Below are positions 25,201 through 40,200 of a DNA stretch of 64,000 nucleotides, piece by piece (position 1 is the first letter of the stretch; each line of letters opens with the position of its first letter). The position numbers and the translations under genes were made by a program. This stretch comes from Chloranthus sessilifolius (lineage: Eukaryota; Streptophyta; Magnoliopsida; Chloranthales; Chloranthaceae), in assembly GCA_021018995.1 (NCBI GenBank), contig CM037598.1, forward strand, positions 71,256,671-71,320,670, read 5' to 3'. The notes beneath the pieces are model-generated. The model worked only from the letters and a program-made list of their open reading frames with translations. It was not told the DNA's origin and did not search any database.

Positions 25201-28200
25201 AAGCTTTGTTGGGTTTCTATCTTTTCTTTCCTTTGTTTTGGGTAGTATCTTACTACCCGCGAAGGTACGCTCATTGTATCTCACTTTTTTTCGCTGTTTC
25301 TAATATAAATTTTTAGTTACCGTCCCCAAAAAAAAAAAAAAAAAAAAGAGTAGCTCATTTACTTCTTGCTTATCAGTGGTCTTCGGAATTTCATTTATTC
25401 GTGTATATCTTATCTTCTACAAGCACTTTTAGTTCACTAATACTTGTCTCCATTTTGATAAGTCTTGCATGCATATTAGGCTTGAATGTGAATCATATTA
25501 ATGGGTAGAAACACCACTTGTTGCCATTCTTAACAAAGGCTGAAGGCAGCCCAATAACAATGCAAGCAATAAGATAAATGGTCGTTACGGTTATTGTGTT
25601 TGATCGTGCCTGAAATATAAACCCAATATTATTGGTAATATTGCAACTCTTTAGTTGTTGCATGAAATGAGCACTACAAAGTCAACTCATTGTCCAACTC
25701 TTTGTTGGCTTTGACAGTGCTTGAGTGGTTATCTTATTGACTGTAACACAATTCTATGATGCGTTACAACTTGTAAATTTTCATATAAAATTTTTTCTGC
25801 TGTTTTTACCTTTTCTAGTAGGTCAGTGATTTGATTTGTATGAAGTGCAGAATATCGAAGGACTTGAACTGTTTGAGAATTGTGGAGTGCATATCTGGAA
25901 TCAACATGCGTAGCAAGCAACTTAGAAGTGAAGTGGCACTTCAGATTCTTATAAATTGCTTTGATAATAAGGTTGCTCATCTCCCTCAACATTTTTATTC
26001 TTTATTTTTTTTTATAAGATTTGAACTTTAAATCTATCTCATTGAACCTTCTCAATGTTTGGAAAATTTCACTTAATTTCATCATTATAGGTTTGGATTG
26101 GCAATCATGGTGACATTGTTTTTATTCACTTCTTGCATGGTTATTTTTCTCCATGAACCTTTTCTTAGCATGATGCCAGTGGTTTTCTACTAGTTTTTCT
26201 TTTTTATATTTAGGTTTGGGAAGGATAAGAAGGAGATTCAAACAAAGTGGCCTACAACCCTTTTTATATTCTTAAACAAGGAATGCAAATGAAAAAGTAC
26301 CTCATTGAATTATATAATAAGGAGTCATTAAAGGGAACTTTTGACTACAGAGATTAAGATGCCCCTCTTAAGAACTAACATAGTACAACCTTCACAAAAG
26401 GAGAATCCTCTATTTCACTCACAAAATGAAATCCACTCCGATAGGGTGGGAGGGGAGATGGGGAATGAGGAGAGGGCAAGTGGGACTGGTTTTGACATTA
26501 CAAATAGCGGGAATTGGTGATCTCCTTTGTATAATCAAGCTGGTGGAGGACACAATGAAAGGAGGAAGGGGACGATATGTTAGAAATTAAATTAGCAAGA
26601 CAATACATGGAAGTTGGTCTCAAGAATGGAATATAGTACAAAGGATGGAAAGAGGAATTATTCAGGGTGCTTATGGACTTGGAAAGGAAAAACCAAAGGG
26701 AGTAGGGATTTTTACCTGATAGGGTCCCAAACTATCAGGTATTTACCTGACACTATCTGAACTATTAGTAATGACCCAGTAGGTTCCGAGACCCTCAAAG
26801 TTTGAGGTGTTAAGAGACGTGTGGATATCTAATTTTTTTTTAACGTGCTTAAATTCTGATTAAGTGATAAATGAGTTAGATGAAAATACCCTTAGGTCCC
26901 ATATGCGATCGATCAATTAGTCTCATATGAAAATACCCTCAGGGGAAAGAAGGGTGTCTTAGGGGATAGATGTTTAGGATGGGTAAATGGGAGGACGATT
27001 AACAATCATTGAAAATACTATCTTGGAATTAGTGTTGTCAAAGGCAAGCCGAAGTGCATGTGCAGTGAGGCGCGGCTAGGCATGTGCCTTTTGTGCTTAG
27101 ACGCAAAAGCAAAAAAGTGCACCTAGGCGCGCTCCAAGTTAATTTAATTAAAGAAGGTTAAAAAAACTTATGTAACTTAGGTTAAACATCTATCTTTTAA
27201 GTCAAGTCTTAAAAACTTAAATCTATTAAGTCTTAAGTTTGTAAGCTACAAAGCCTACAATGCTACTCTCAAGAGTCGAGAATTAGGGCTCACTTGCTAG
27301 TTACTTAGGCACCTACTTGCTAGTGTGATAAATTGTATTTTTTTAGTGCAAATACATACATAATGTTATTGTTTATGATATTTATTTGTTTCTTGCATTT
27401 CATGTTTTTTGATTTTTTGATTGCTTTTGTAGATTTATAGTATTATTATTTAATTTTTATATTTATTTATGATATTTGTTTTAAATTTAAGGAATTTTGA
27501 TTTATAAATATATTAAAACATCACAAATTATTAATAGTAATATAATATAATTTATAATAAAAATAGATAAATTTATATCAAATATATTTGAATATATAAA
27601 TATGTAATAAAAAATATATAAAAGAAAATTTAGAATTAAAATTCATCTTGAAAAAAGGGTCCGTGCCTTTGCTACTTGGCCTCACGTAGGCCCAAAGGAC
27701 CCTTGTCGCCTCGTGTGATCCTAGCGCTTTTTGACACCGTTTCTTGGAATTTTGGAGGCCTTAGAAAAATCATATAAATGGGATGTGTTGAAAGCCTACG
27801 TTGGGACAATATATTTGAATATATAAATATGTAATAAAAAATATATAAAAGAAAATTTAGAATTAAAATTCATCTTGAAAAAAAGGCCCGTGCCTTTGCC
27901 ACTTGGCCTCACGTAGGCCCAAAGGACCCTTGTCGCCTCGTGTGCGCCTAGCGCTTTTTGACACCATTTCTTGGAATTTTGGAGGCCTTAGAGAAATCAT
28001 ATAAATGGGATGTGTTGAAAGCCTACGTTGGGACAAAAATATAGACTTGTTAGCATTGTGAGAGACAAAATGGGGTGTTGCCAATGCGCCAAAGTAAGGA
28101 AAGTGCTTGTGGGTAATAACTAGTAGGATGCCAGAGGGTCTGTAGGTGGTGGTATGGAATTTATGAAATTCGAAACTTTGGAGAGAAGATGAGAGAGATT

Positions 28201-31200
28201 CTCTTTATTGGTGAAATTCAAGGATGTGTGATGCAGACATCAGATGTAAGAGATCTATGCCTCAGGTGGCACTTTGGAGTGATAATTGAAGACCACATGT
28301 ATGCATGTACAATAGCATACAAGGTCCCACATTTGGAAGATGCACAAATGCAATGATTTAAATCTCGGATTATCACATTCCACGAAAGGATCTTCACCAT
28401 TTATCATTTCTGCCATTGAATGGTCGTTTTAGTACATCTTCATCGTTGGATAGTTTATTGTGTGATTGATCGTTGATCAATGCATATGGATCATTGATAG
28501 TGTGGTGGACTTTTACTTCTCGGTCCATTAGTTTGCATAGGGCGTGTTTACGTTTTGTATTGAGGTATTTTACTTTTGAGTTTAGGAGTCATAATTAGTG
28601 TGTCAGATAAGTGCAACATAGTTGTCCAATAGGAACCTTTAACTTAAAAGGGACGTAGGTGTTATTATCATAATAAACTTCAGATTTCAGATTTGATTCA
28701 CTGGAAGAGTTTGGGCATCTACTGTCCCAAAGCAAGGATTGCACCAATCTCTAAGGGCATCAAGTCACACAGCTCATGTGTAGCGTGAAAAGATAGGGAG
28801 ATTGAGAGAGGTAGTTTAAGTATTTGCTTATTTTAGAGATTAGGGTTTTCTTTAGGTAAATATCTCTTTGGAAATAAAATTTGATGATAATGTTTATACA
28901 AATTGAAAGAGGAGATATTTTGTCGTCTTCTTTCCTAAGATAGTTTGGTGTGACACAATTCATTCTACTACTTAATATTTTCTTTAGTTTTCTTGTTCTA
29001 TGTGCAAGGAAAGGAGTTTCTTTAGTTCTTGTTGATGGAAAACTGAACTTATACGATTATTTTGCATATTCTGAAGCCAAGAAATCAAACCTATCATTGC
29101 TCCTTTGAAACCTTATTGGATATATTTGCTGAAAATTAATTGTAGCCATTGTTCATCAAATCTTTTCAAATCTGAAATTTATCCCTGCTGAAACTTAAAA
29201 GATGCCATCATGGGAAGTCGTTCGATGTCCTAGACTAGTTGCTGAACAAGATTTCTCATTAAGATCCTTGTTTCTAAATTTAGATTGGACTGCGTTGGGT
29301 GATCGAACAGTAATCATATTCGAACGTAATTATTAGAATGCAATTCTTTATTCTTTTATGAAGTTCAACATGTTACGCATATATTATTGTTCAAAATTAT
29401 AAAGCTAATCTCAGCCATTAAAATTAGGGTTTAGTGTTGCGGTCCTGCATCAATGTGGAGAGTTATGTGGTGTGGGCTTTGAGTAGTGTATATGGCCAAA
29501 CAAGCTTGAATGGAGGGACAATTTTGGGAAGAACTTGAAAATGTAAAAAGAGGATTGGGAGATCCATGATGCCTTGTTTTTCTTTTTGGGGGGGGGGGCA
29601 TAAAAAGATATGATTCTACAAAGGGAGCCAATACTTGCACCCCAAATATAAGCCATTGCACAATTTAGTGATTGCACAAGCAGTATGTGATTGCACCCCA
29701 CTTAAAACCAAAAAATGGGAGATGTCAAGAACCCTAGAAATTTGAGTGAAATTTCTTCTTCATCCAAATCAACAATATACGCTAGCTTCACACAATAGAT
29801 CATAAGCTTTAGATTGTTGATAGTCGATTGTTTTCCTCTTCTCAATCACAAACTAAGTGAAGCCTTTCTTCTCAACTGTTTTCTCTTTCTTTGCTTGTCT
29901 CTTTGTTTTTCAAGCTCTCTTTGTTTCCCGTGCTTTCAAGTGAAAGAATGACTCAAAATAGGGAAAAAGGAACGACTTGAAACTTGCACCGTCTTTAAGT
30001 CTTTTAGAATGATTTTAAATGGGGTGCAAGGACTTGCACCGTTTCTGTTACTTGCACCTTTTTTTATTAGTAATTTTCTTTTTAAATGGTGCAATGGCTT
30101 ATGTTTGGGGTGCAAGTATTGGCTCCCTTCCGCAAAACCTATTTTAGGGTGATTTCTATTCTGTTAAACCTTAGTGTTCTATCATTGCTTTATTGATATA
30201 ATTGCCTAATTGAAAGTTCACATTTGTTTATGATTTGGTATGGTGTTGAGATTTTGTCAAAATCTAAATAATATGTAAATTTATGTTCGTGTTATGGACC
30301 TATGGTTGTTGATTTGTTATTGGTTAGACTCTTTTAGCATGTGTAGTGTTTACGAAATTGTGTTATTTTTCCCTGTGTTACTTTTCTCGAAAATTATATT
30401 AAAAGACTTATAATAAATGTTTAACGGATAAAACATAGCATCATCATCGTCGTCATCACTGCCTTATCCCATCTATTTAGGGTCAACTTTTCGAGTCCTA
30501 TTTCTCCACTTATTTGTAATCGACGCTAAGCTCTTTTTAACTTTGCAATCCTGCTATCATTTCTCATGGTTTTTTTTCAGGTCTTCACTGGCCATCCTCT
30601 TCCCCTACTTCCTTGTGCTTGTAGCGTCCCAACCCTTTGTATAACCTCTGATTCGTGCCACCGATGAGCACAATGTTCTTAAAGGCGGCCACCCAGGAGG
30701 TTCGGGGCCCCAGTCAAACCGGTTTAGCCTTGGGCAGCTTCCCGAGCGGACCGGGTTTGGGGCTCCCACATGGGCGGTCTAGGTGGCCGCTTGGGCGTTT
30801 TAAAGTCAGGGCGAGACAATTTATAAATTAATGGGATTTTACCTGGTCGGGTCGAGTTATCAAAAGGTTGGGCATATGCCATTTTTTTATTGGACACCAC
30901 CTAACCCGATCCGTCGACAGCCCTTAAATTTTAAAGCCCTTATTGCCTAGGGATAATGCTCCTTACCGACATTTAAACACTAAAATGGCGTTTAAATGAT
31001 CTTATACCACTAAAGTTAAGACTTTTAATCTCACACTATTGAAGTGTGATTATCATTATTACACGTGGTGAACATCTGTGGTCAATCTAAATTTTCCACG
31101 TGGCAATCTATCACTGAAACATGTCTTAGCCCAAAGAAACATGCCTATAAGTGGATTTGAATCATACGATTGATGAGTTTATAAATGGATCTAAATGTTA

Positions 31201-34200
31201 TATATGTTTATGTTGAAATAAAGTATGTATAACACTATATGTATATAAATATACACATATATACTTTGGAGCCGCTTGGATCTTGGGGTGCCCGCCTATG
31301 CGCCGCCTGGCGACTTCTGCCCAACGACTTTAAGAACATTGGATGAGCATGCCCAAACCACCTCAAGCGACATTCAATAACTTTTTCCTTTATAGGTGCT
31401 ACTCTCAAATTTTCTTTTTTGTTCTCGCTCCGAATTTCATCTTTCTTGTTACTCCACATATCCATCTCGCAATATATATATATATATATGGAAAAGGGTT
31501 CCATTCTCAACTGGAGGACAGTGAGAGTCCTCCAAGAGCTCACATGGGATTCGTAACCATAGTTATCCAGCAACCCTTTTTACCCTATTGTACCAATCCC
31601 ATGTGTACTAGTACTGGGGACTGGTACGAAACTCTTTGGAAACTTTTCCGAAACACATTTCAATATATAATTGAAACTCGTTTCATTTTGAATAGAAGAA
31701 ACCCATTTTAATTTATGTAGAAACTTATTTCTATTAAAAAAAGAACTTGTTTCCTATTTAATTGATATTTCTGTTCTTAAATCTAAAACTAATTTTGTTC
31801 TTCCATATAAATTTTTTAAAGCTATTAGATTAGGTCAAAATCCAACTTTTTTGGGACAATGAAATCATTCTTTTTATAAATCAGGAAATCGTGGAATGGT
31901 AGTCATGTGCATATGATTGACAATTATATGTACACTTTAGATATTTTTGGAGTTAAATATTTTAATAAGTACATAAGATTATATATTGTATTATACATGA
32001 TTATATACTACTAATAGATAAATTTGCACCCATTGATATATGAATTCAGTGAATCATGTGTCTAAACTTTAAATTTAAAATTATAAATTTTACTACGTAA
32101 AAATAAAATTCTCATTTATAGTTATACAAAAGATGCACCATTGTTATATCAATATCATATATATGTCATGCCACTTCCATGTTGCATCTATGTCACACTA
32201 CTAAGGTTTTTATCACGAATCCATCTCGTATCTATTTTGTACCTATAACGCATCTATTACGTTTTCGAGTCGTACCAACATCGTACCGTAGACACATCAA
32301 TAAAAACGTATCCGAAATTTCCCCCTCAAAATGTACTAGTACCCATATCCATACCAGTACCCTGTACCAGCTCATAGTAACTATGTTCGTAACTCTCTTT
32401 TGATGCCACATGAAGCATAGGTGCATTGCTTAGATCCTCTTTGAAAAATAATAAATTTGAAAACTCATCTTTACCATGTATTTTTTTAGTATTAAAATTT
32501 GGACCATTGAAACTTGTCCAAGTTTGATTTGACCTTTAGAAAAACTTTTGATTTTTTTTTTTAAATTTGATCTAAAAACACACTCAAGCTCCATGTGGCA
32601 CCCAAAATGTGTTTTGAGTGCCACGTGGAGCTCCACGTGTATCTTCGAGGACGGTTACGGGTCGTGATTAATTATTTGATATTCCAGTTCGTACATAGCC
32701 CTTCTGGAGTTCCATTAGATAGTTCCTATCCCAACTCAGTCAACTCCATTTGTTAGAACAATTTTCATCGAGTCTCTGCACCTATCCTTTTTTAGAGTAG
32801 GCTTCCATAGCAAGGCTCAGTCAAATCAAGTCCGCAACGCCTACCAACTTCCCCATATTCTTTTTTAGGTTGGGTTCTCCTTGTGTGTTCATTCCTTTCT
32901 TTCGTTACTGTTGGAGCCATTCAATTCATTCGATACTGATCCAATATCGAAAAGTGTCTGCTCCTATTTCTTATCCATCTTTCATCTCTATCGAACCAAT
33001 ATTTGGTTCAATAAAAAATGATTCTATGATTGATGTATCTGCAATTTAATAATTCAATATGGATAGATATATCCACATATATCTACCTATCCTTTCATTT
33101 TTCTTGCTCGAACTGGAATGCTAGAACGGTCAATTTTCATCTTTTTTTTCATCTGATCTCCCTTTCTGAATTAAACTTGATAAATGTTTCACGTTGATTT
33201 GACAAAGCAATGAGGGATGCTATTGTCTCTTGAACAAGAATGGAAGCTTGGGTGCTGGTCAATTTGTTTTCTCGACCAGACCAACTGAAACAATTCTTTC
33301 TGCTGCTTTTGGATCCAGTAGAAGCTACTGAACTCACTCTGATTAGTTCCCAACTGGAACTGAAAGGGGCTTCATCTTTTATGTTCCTTTCACTCTCAGC
33401 TATCCCTATGCAGGGTAAACTTTTGGTGGACGGGGTTTCCTGGTCCTTTCGAATATGCTCCAGCTTTAGGTGGCGGATGGGAAACTTTGACCTGGGTTTT
33501 GAAGGGAGAATGGCAAAAAAAATATTATTTCTTCTAAAACTGTATGGGGATGGGTGAACCTTTAGATGATGGGTGTAACTCGCAATCACGTGCCACATGG
33601 CACGTGACCTAAGCATTGCATATTCACATTTTCCTATATATATACACACATTATAATTTGAGTACCTTTATTTCCACCCACCAAATCTGAGTTCATGCAG
33701 TTATGCAGGCGTACAACTTTGAAAAACCAAATCTTTAAGTTCATCCACTTAATTGGGTGAATATTTTGTAAAGGATTCACCCATGTGAATTCTTTTGGCA
33801 CACCCACATCTTCTTTCTTGCTCTACGGCGCCGACGATGATGTCGTTGACGACAATGCCTTTGCAGGCAATACCAATGCCTACACCAGCGATGCCGAGGA
33901 AGAAGAATCCCACGAAACCTCTTGAAACTCTAAGAAGAAGAAGCCATGAAAACCCTTTTGTGAAACTCTAAGAAGAAGTCATGAAACTCTCTTGAAAACC
34001 TAAAAAAAAAAAAAGAACGAGGCGAAGAAGAGAAAGAAAACTTTAAAACTCATGTACTCTTGAAAAATCTCTGAAAAGCAGAAAACGTAAGAAGAAAAAG
34101 AAGAAAAAAAAGTGTATGCATGTGTGACGGTGGATACTTATTGTCAGTGATTTAAAATTGACGGCGGGTACCCACTGTCAATTTTTTAAATCTGATAGTG

Positions 34201-37200
34201 GGTACCTACAGTCAATGGGTACCCATTGTAGTTTAAAGGTGACGGTGAGTACCTACTATCAGATTTAAAAACTGACAGTGGGTACCCACCGTCACACACA
34301 GACAATTTTTTTTTCTTCTTTTTTTTACGGTTTCCAATGGATTTTTTTTTAAAGTTTAAAGGGGAAGGAGAAGATGAAGAAGTGAGTTTCAAGAGTGTTT
34401 CACAAGGATATGTCACTCGCCCGTTACGGAGGATTCGCTGGAGTGATCAAAAGAGTTTTATGGGGGTATATGACTAACCGGACTAAAGGACTGGCCGGAA
34501 CATATGGAGAAGAAGTGAGTTTCAAGGGGTTGAATGACTCACCGAAACAGAGTACTCGCTGGAAGGATAGAAGAAGAGGAAGAGGAAGAAGATGAAAAAT
34601 AATACCCAAATAAGTTTGTGAACTTCAAGATTCACTCACCACCAACTGAAATCTTTGAGGGCACTCACAAATTGCCTCTTTTTGCCCTCGCATGTGTCTA
34701 CGTGGGTGGGCTCAAAGATTTGGTGGGTGGAAATAAAGGTACTCATATAATTTTTAATATATATTTCCTGATTCTTTTTCCTGACTTCGCTTTTTTTTTT
34801 TTTCTTGCTAAATTCTGACCTATTGCCCTATTGGAGTTTTGATTGTTGGTAGTGTCTCTTTTGATCTCCCCATCTTCTCATAACTCTCCTTTTTTATTTC
34901 AGTTATTTTGCTTATTTAGAGTAATAGCCTTAGTTTAAGCTTTACTTCACCCCTTTTTCGATCTTGAGTTGCCTCACTGGCGGTTCATGAATGGGGCACT
35001 AGTAGCCCTTGGGTTCATTGATGGAGCTTAAGTAATGTTCGTTACCTGATTGGAACTTAGAAGTGCACATTGTTTGTGAACTGGTATGCCGCAAAGATTT
35101 TGTCACCCAATTTTTGTACATTGTTTGTGAACTGGTATGCTGCAGAGATTTTGTCACCCGAGTTTTGTACATTGTTTGTGAACTGGTATGCTGCAGAGAT
35201 TTAGGATTCATTAAATTCCAATTGGATTAGCCACCCGATATATTGAAAGGACCTGGAATAACCTAATTCATAACTTTTAAGAAAACCTTCCTTTTTTGCA
35301 GAATTATGTCAACATGGTATGCTGTCATATCCGGAGCCCTTGTTCTGTCCCTAGTTTGGATCTAAAGCTGTTGACTCAATTCTGCAGCAAGGATTTTTTT
35401 AAAAGTTGGTCTCTGTTTTCCCTATTCTTCTTGAAAAATGGGTGGCTGTTCCTCAATCAACCCACATAGACATTGATCTCCTGCTTGTAGCACTTATAGG
35501 ATAAAAAAGAAGCTTATTTTCCAACTTTTTTCTCTCAGACCTCGACCTTTGATTTTGTTTGCTGCTAGTGGACATTGGTCTTCTCTCTTTAGTTGAATTG
35601 CTTATATAATTAAAAACAAAGTAGCATTTGTTCATGTATCCCAATAGAGCTGAACTCATGAATTCTCTTTAATTGGGAAAACTGAGGGATACTTTTTTTT
35701 TTTTTTTGATCAGTAATAGAAGATTATATAAAAACCAGCAAGGCGCTGAAACTGTATACAATCACAACATAGATCAGAAACATAAGACCAAAGACTAAGG
35801 ACAACAAACGCTACCCACAACCCACATCTATCCGCCAAACAGGCCCCCTTAGCCCGGCTCCCAAGGGAAAATAGTAGTTCGGTCCCCCTGAGCACCACAT
35901 TCTCCCCATAAGGTAACGAGCTCCAAGACCGCCCTAATAACCATTTCGACAGGTTTGGTTTTACCTTCGAAGACTCTACGATTCCTCTCACACCAAATGC
36001 ACCAGAAAGCGGCGAACATCGCTGCCATCCAAGCTCCCCTAATGTCTCCCTTCACCTTTGCCGCCTCCCAGGTCAGCATGAACGCATACGGTGATTGAGG
36101 CATGACCCAGGATACCCCGAAGGCTCAAAGAATGGTTCCCCATACCTCGAAAGCCACACGACAATGAAGGAGGAGATGAGCAGTGGACTCCACCCCGTCA
36201 GAACACATAGCACAAGCCGTAGGGACATCGATTCCCCTCCGAATCAGCTGGTCCCTGGTAAGAATTTTGTCCTTACAAACAGTCCAAATGAAAAATCTGA
36301 TCTTGGGAGGAAAAGGTTCCTTCCATAACCATCTACCATCCAATCTGATAAGCGGGCGCCGTGACAGTCGTCGGTATAAGGCTTTGACACCGAACTTTTC
36401 CCCCCGGCTCAAATCCCAAATTCTCTGATCAGCCCTTAGAGGGTTCCGCTGAGCCGCGTGAAGCCTACTCAACAACTCCTCATAGCTCGCCCTCTCACCG
36501 TCCCTAAGACGTCCTCTGAGGACCACATCCCAGGTACATCTATCACTGACAAAGCTCACAAATTCATCAATCATACCACCCTGATTCAACGAAAGGGCGT
36601 AGATTGTCGGGAACATAACTCTGAGCTGACTCACATCCAACCACGAGTCTTCCTAGAAACGAATACGGGACCCACACCCCCAGCTGTATCGCACCCCTCT
36701 TGCCCATATCTCCCAGGTACGTGAGATATCTCTCCACCACGGCGAAGTATTCCTGTGGGTAGATACTTCTATCCCCCAACTCCCCCCTGAAAGGCCATAC
36801 TTGTCGCGCAAGACCACCCACCAGAGGCAACCTCTCTCCACCCTTTCCGCTCTCCAAATCCACTTCCCGAGCATCGCCAAATTTGTTCTCCTGAGACTCC
36901 GAATCCCCAACCCTCCATTAGCGATTGGCAGCTGGCAAGTGTCCCAATTGACTAGGTGAACCCGCCTATTCAGACCAGCACCCTCCCACAAAAACGACCT
37001 TTGAATGTGTTCCAATCTGTCAATAATTCTAGTGGGGCACCTATACATGGAGAAGCAGAAGATGAGGATCAAAGAGAGCACCACTTTAACCAAGACCAAC
37101 CTTCCCCAGATCGGCAACCGCCTTTCCAAGAAGCAATCGTAGCTCAAATCTACGACAAGAGCTAATCACGACGTGGGCTTCGATCCCGAGCGGCATGCCC

Positions 37201-40200
37201 AAGTATCTGATGGGCAACCCCTCTATGCGGCACCCAACCGAACCAGCCAAGGAAGTCAGCATCAATTCTCCACCCTTATACCCGATATTGTGGATTTGAG
37301 GAGATTAACAACAACACCGCCAGACATCGAGAGCACATCACCATTACACTTAATTCCGCCCCATCACCCTTCCCAAACAAAATCGACGTCTCGTGACATC
37401 AAGGTGCGTAATAAACCTCCACAGTTGCGACTCGATGCCAAGAAGCATACCCAATCCCGAGCCCGATCAATCCAGATAAAGCCTCCCCCACCATATTGAA
37501 AAGAAAGGGGGATAACGGATCACCCTGCCTAAGGCCCCTTGAACTCTTGAAATACCCCGCCGCAGTCCCATTAATCATTACTGAGAACCATGCGGAAGAA
37601 AAGCACCCGCGCATCCATTTCCTCCAAGTAGCACCAAAACCCAACCTTCCAAGCATATAGTCTAAACACTCCCAACTAACCCGGTCATAAGCCTTCTCCA
37701 AGTAGGCCTCACGAAGAGCATAGGCCGAATGGATGGTCTCGTTAGCAACTACCACAAGGTCCGTCAGTTGCCTCCCACGGACAAAAGCCCCCTGATAGTC
37801 GGAAATGATAGAGCCCATTACCCACTTAAGTGTATTAGCCAGCACCTTCGTGATTTGTAGGCGCAATTGATCAGACTAATTGGACGGTAATCAGAGATGT
37901 TTTCGGCCCCATGAATCTTGGGGATGAGGGCAATAAATGTAGAATTTAGAGCTCTCCCAATAAAACCCGAAGAGTGAAAGTCGTGAAAAACCTCCATCAG
38001 ATCCGCCTTAATACACTCCCAGAATGCGCGATAAAATTCCATAGTAAACCCATCTGGCCCCGGTGATTTATTGCTCCCACCATTCCTGATTGCGGTCCAC
38101 ACTTCCTCTTCCGTAAATGAGCTTTCCAACCCCCTACTAACCTCGGTGAGGAGATAAGCTCGTCCAAACTAGGCCTCGGATGCCCCTCATCCGTGTACAA
38201 TCGTTCATAAAAATCCACAATACTATCCCGCACCTCCTCGTGTCCCGAGTACGCCACTCCATCCACTATAATGTTCCCCAAGTACTTCGCTTTGTTGCTG
38301 CCATTAGAACTGCATGGAAATACTTGTGGCGTCCCCTCTTTGAACCACGGCCTTCGTCAGATCCAACAAAGTTCCTCAGCCCTACATCTCTCATTGAACT
38401 CCGCCTTAGCTTGCATTCTAGCCTCCCTCTCTTCCGCCGTGAGAGTTACGATTTCCTCAAGTTATCAAACCCTTCAACTTCAATAGACTCCTCTTTCGAA
38501 TGTGCACCATCCCATACACCTCCCTATTCCACATCTTGATTCTATCCGTCATGACTTATTGATAAAAGCGATAGGCAGTCCCATCGCACCGCCCGCCACC
38601 ACCCCCTAACCTTCTCCCGAAAAGCGTCGTCCAACAACCACATATTCTCAAATCGGAAAGGGGACGGTCCCCTTCCCCAGGTCTCACAAGTAAGAACAAT
38701 AGGCCGGTGATCCGAAATGGCACGCGCAAAAGCTTCCAATCTGGCACCCGAAAAGCACTCGGTAGTGCAAAGAAACCTGTCCAACCAGCTAAGAGACGGC
38801 GAGTCCTGTAAACTAGACCATGTAAATCTGGCCCCCATCAACGGTATGTCAATCAGACCCGGTCATGATGAAGGAGTTGAAATCTCGCATGACCCGAAGG
38901 TTGGCCGGACCCCCCTGCTTCTCGAAGTCCCACCGAATGGCATTGAAATCTCCCGTGAAGCAAATTGGGAAATCCCATCGACCCGCCAAAGCGTTCATTT
39001 CAAACCAAAACTCCCCCCTCTCGCGGTCCGACACTGGTCCATAAATACCCACAAAACTCCAAACTTTCCCTGATCCTTTATCCCGCAGCACCACAGAAGC
39101 CGAAAAAACCCCCAATTCCTCATCCACCTTATCGAACAAAACTGACGACCAAGCAACCAATATCCCACCAGATGCACCGATAGAGTCAATATCGATCCAG
39201 TCCCAAGTGCCCCCCCCCACAAAATCGATGTAACCTTCCTTTCATCACGACTTCCCCACTTGGTTTCTTGAAGGGTGACCACGACAGGCTTGTGCACCCT
39301 GATCGCCTGCTTAACCCCCGACCGCTTCAGCCGATCACTAATGCCTCTAACATTCCAAGATAACATCTTCATAAGGAAACTAATTAGCACCCTCCCAGAC
39401 CGAGACCTGCCAGTTAAAAACCCCCCTCCCTTCTCCCATCCGACATACCCCAGTGAAGACGAGCCAACTCCTGCGATCACGCTATGCGCTTACAAGATCG
39501 ACTGTATAATCGATCAACACCTCGCTCACTGAGAACCCTTGAAGGTCATCCTGAGGTTACGCCCAACCTCGATCAGCCGATCTATCTCCACCACCAATTC
39601 TGGATCCAGGCCGTCGCCACACTCAAACTGATGAGGAAGAGGTAGACTCTGCATTCCATCCATCGTCAGACACCTTGGGTCGTCGTTTCCCGTGACTGGC
39701 CACGCCCCTATATGCAGCACCAGCTCGGTCCCTGTATACCCCACCTCTTCCTCATCATAGACGACCAACTCGCCCTCCCCAGCTGAGTCTCTGCGCCTCT
39801 GAAGGTGGTTTGAGAAACTCCCGGTAGACCCATCCCGCTTCAGCGACTCGTCAAATCCTACAGATGGTCAATCCCCCTCTGCAACAATCTGGGAAAAAAG
39901 CAGCGTTCCCGGGTCTGTCCAAGGGCGAGGACCAGATCTCAGTAACCCGGTTCGGATCGGGTTGCCAGAAGGCTCACTCAGCTGGCCCGTTCTTAAAGGT
40001 CGAACCACCCCACCCCATGAAACCCCCACCAGGCCTTGAATAGACCGTACGACCTGCCTAACGAAAACCTTCCTCTGGTAGCCCGCGTCGGACCCGATAG
40101 CCATCGAAGTCAGTGGAGGCCACGTGTCCTCACCACGCGTCCCACTCCCCTTAACCTGTTTAAATACCCTCCCACGCAAGCCCCCGCGGTCAAAACCCCT

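Larger units (their letters stand above)
9546..25850 (+). other. Giant intron (about 16.3 kb) of host gene 1
   Basis: Defined by a GTAACT donor after 9545 and an AG acceptor at 25849-25850, with codon phase preserved across it. It contains degenerate hAT-like ends, a tandem duplication, a TA microsatellite, a minisatellite, the caulimovirid fossil and a LINE 3' half. Parts not otherwise described, chiefly 10620-10950, 11285-13190 and 25350-25850, hold no recognised gene. Confidence 0.75.

Noticed and set aside
32800-32861. A working tRNA-Leu gene
   Set aside because: Only the 5' exon and part of the group I intron of plastid trnL are present, with substitutions; it is a nuclear copy of plastid DNA.
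33240-33557. Open frame of 105 codons on the plus strand with a long overlapping minus-strand frame
   Set aside because: Neither translation matches a family I know, and no splice or promoter context supports a gene. It is kept only as an unidentified segment.
35072-35203. CRISPR-like array
   Set aside because: The units are contiguous tandem copies without unique spacers, in a plant nuclear intron.
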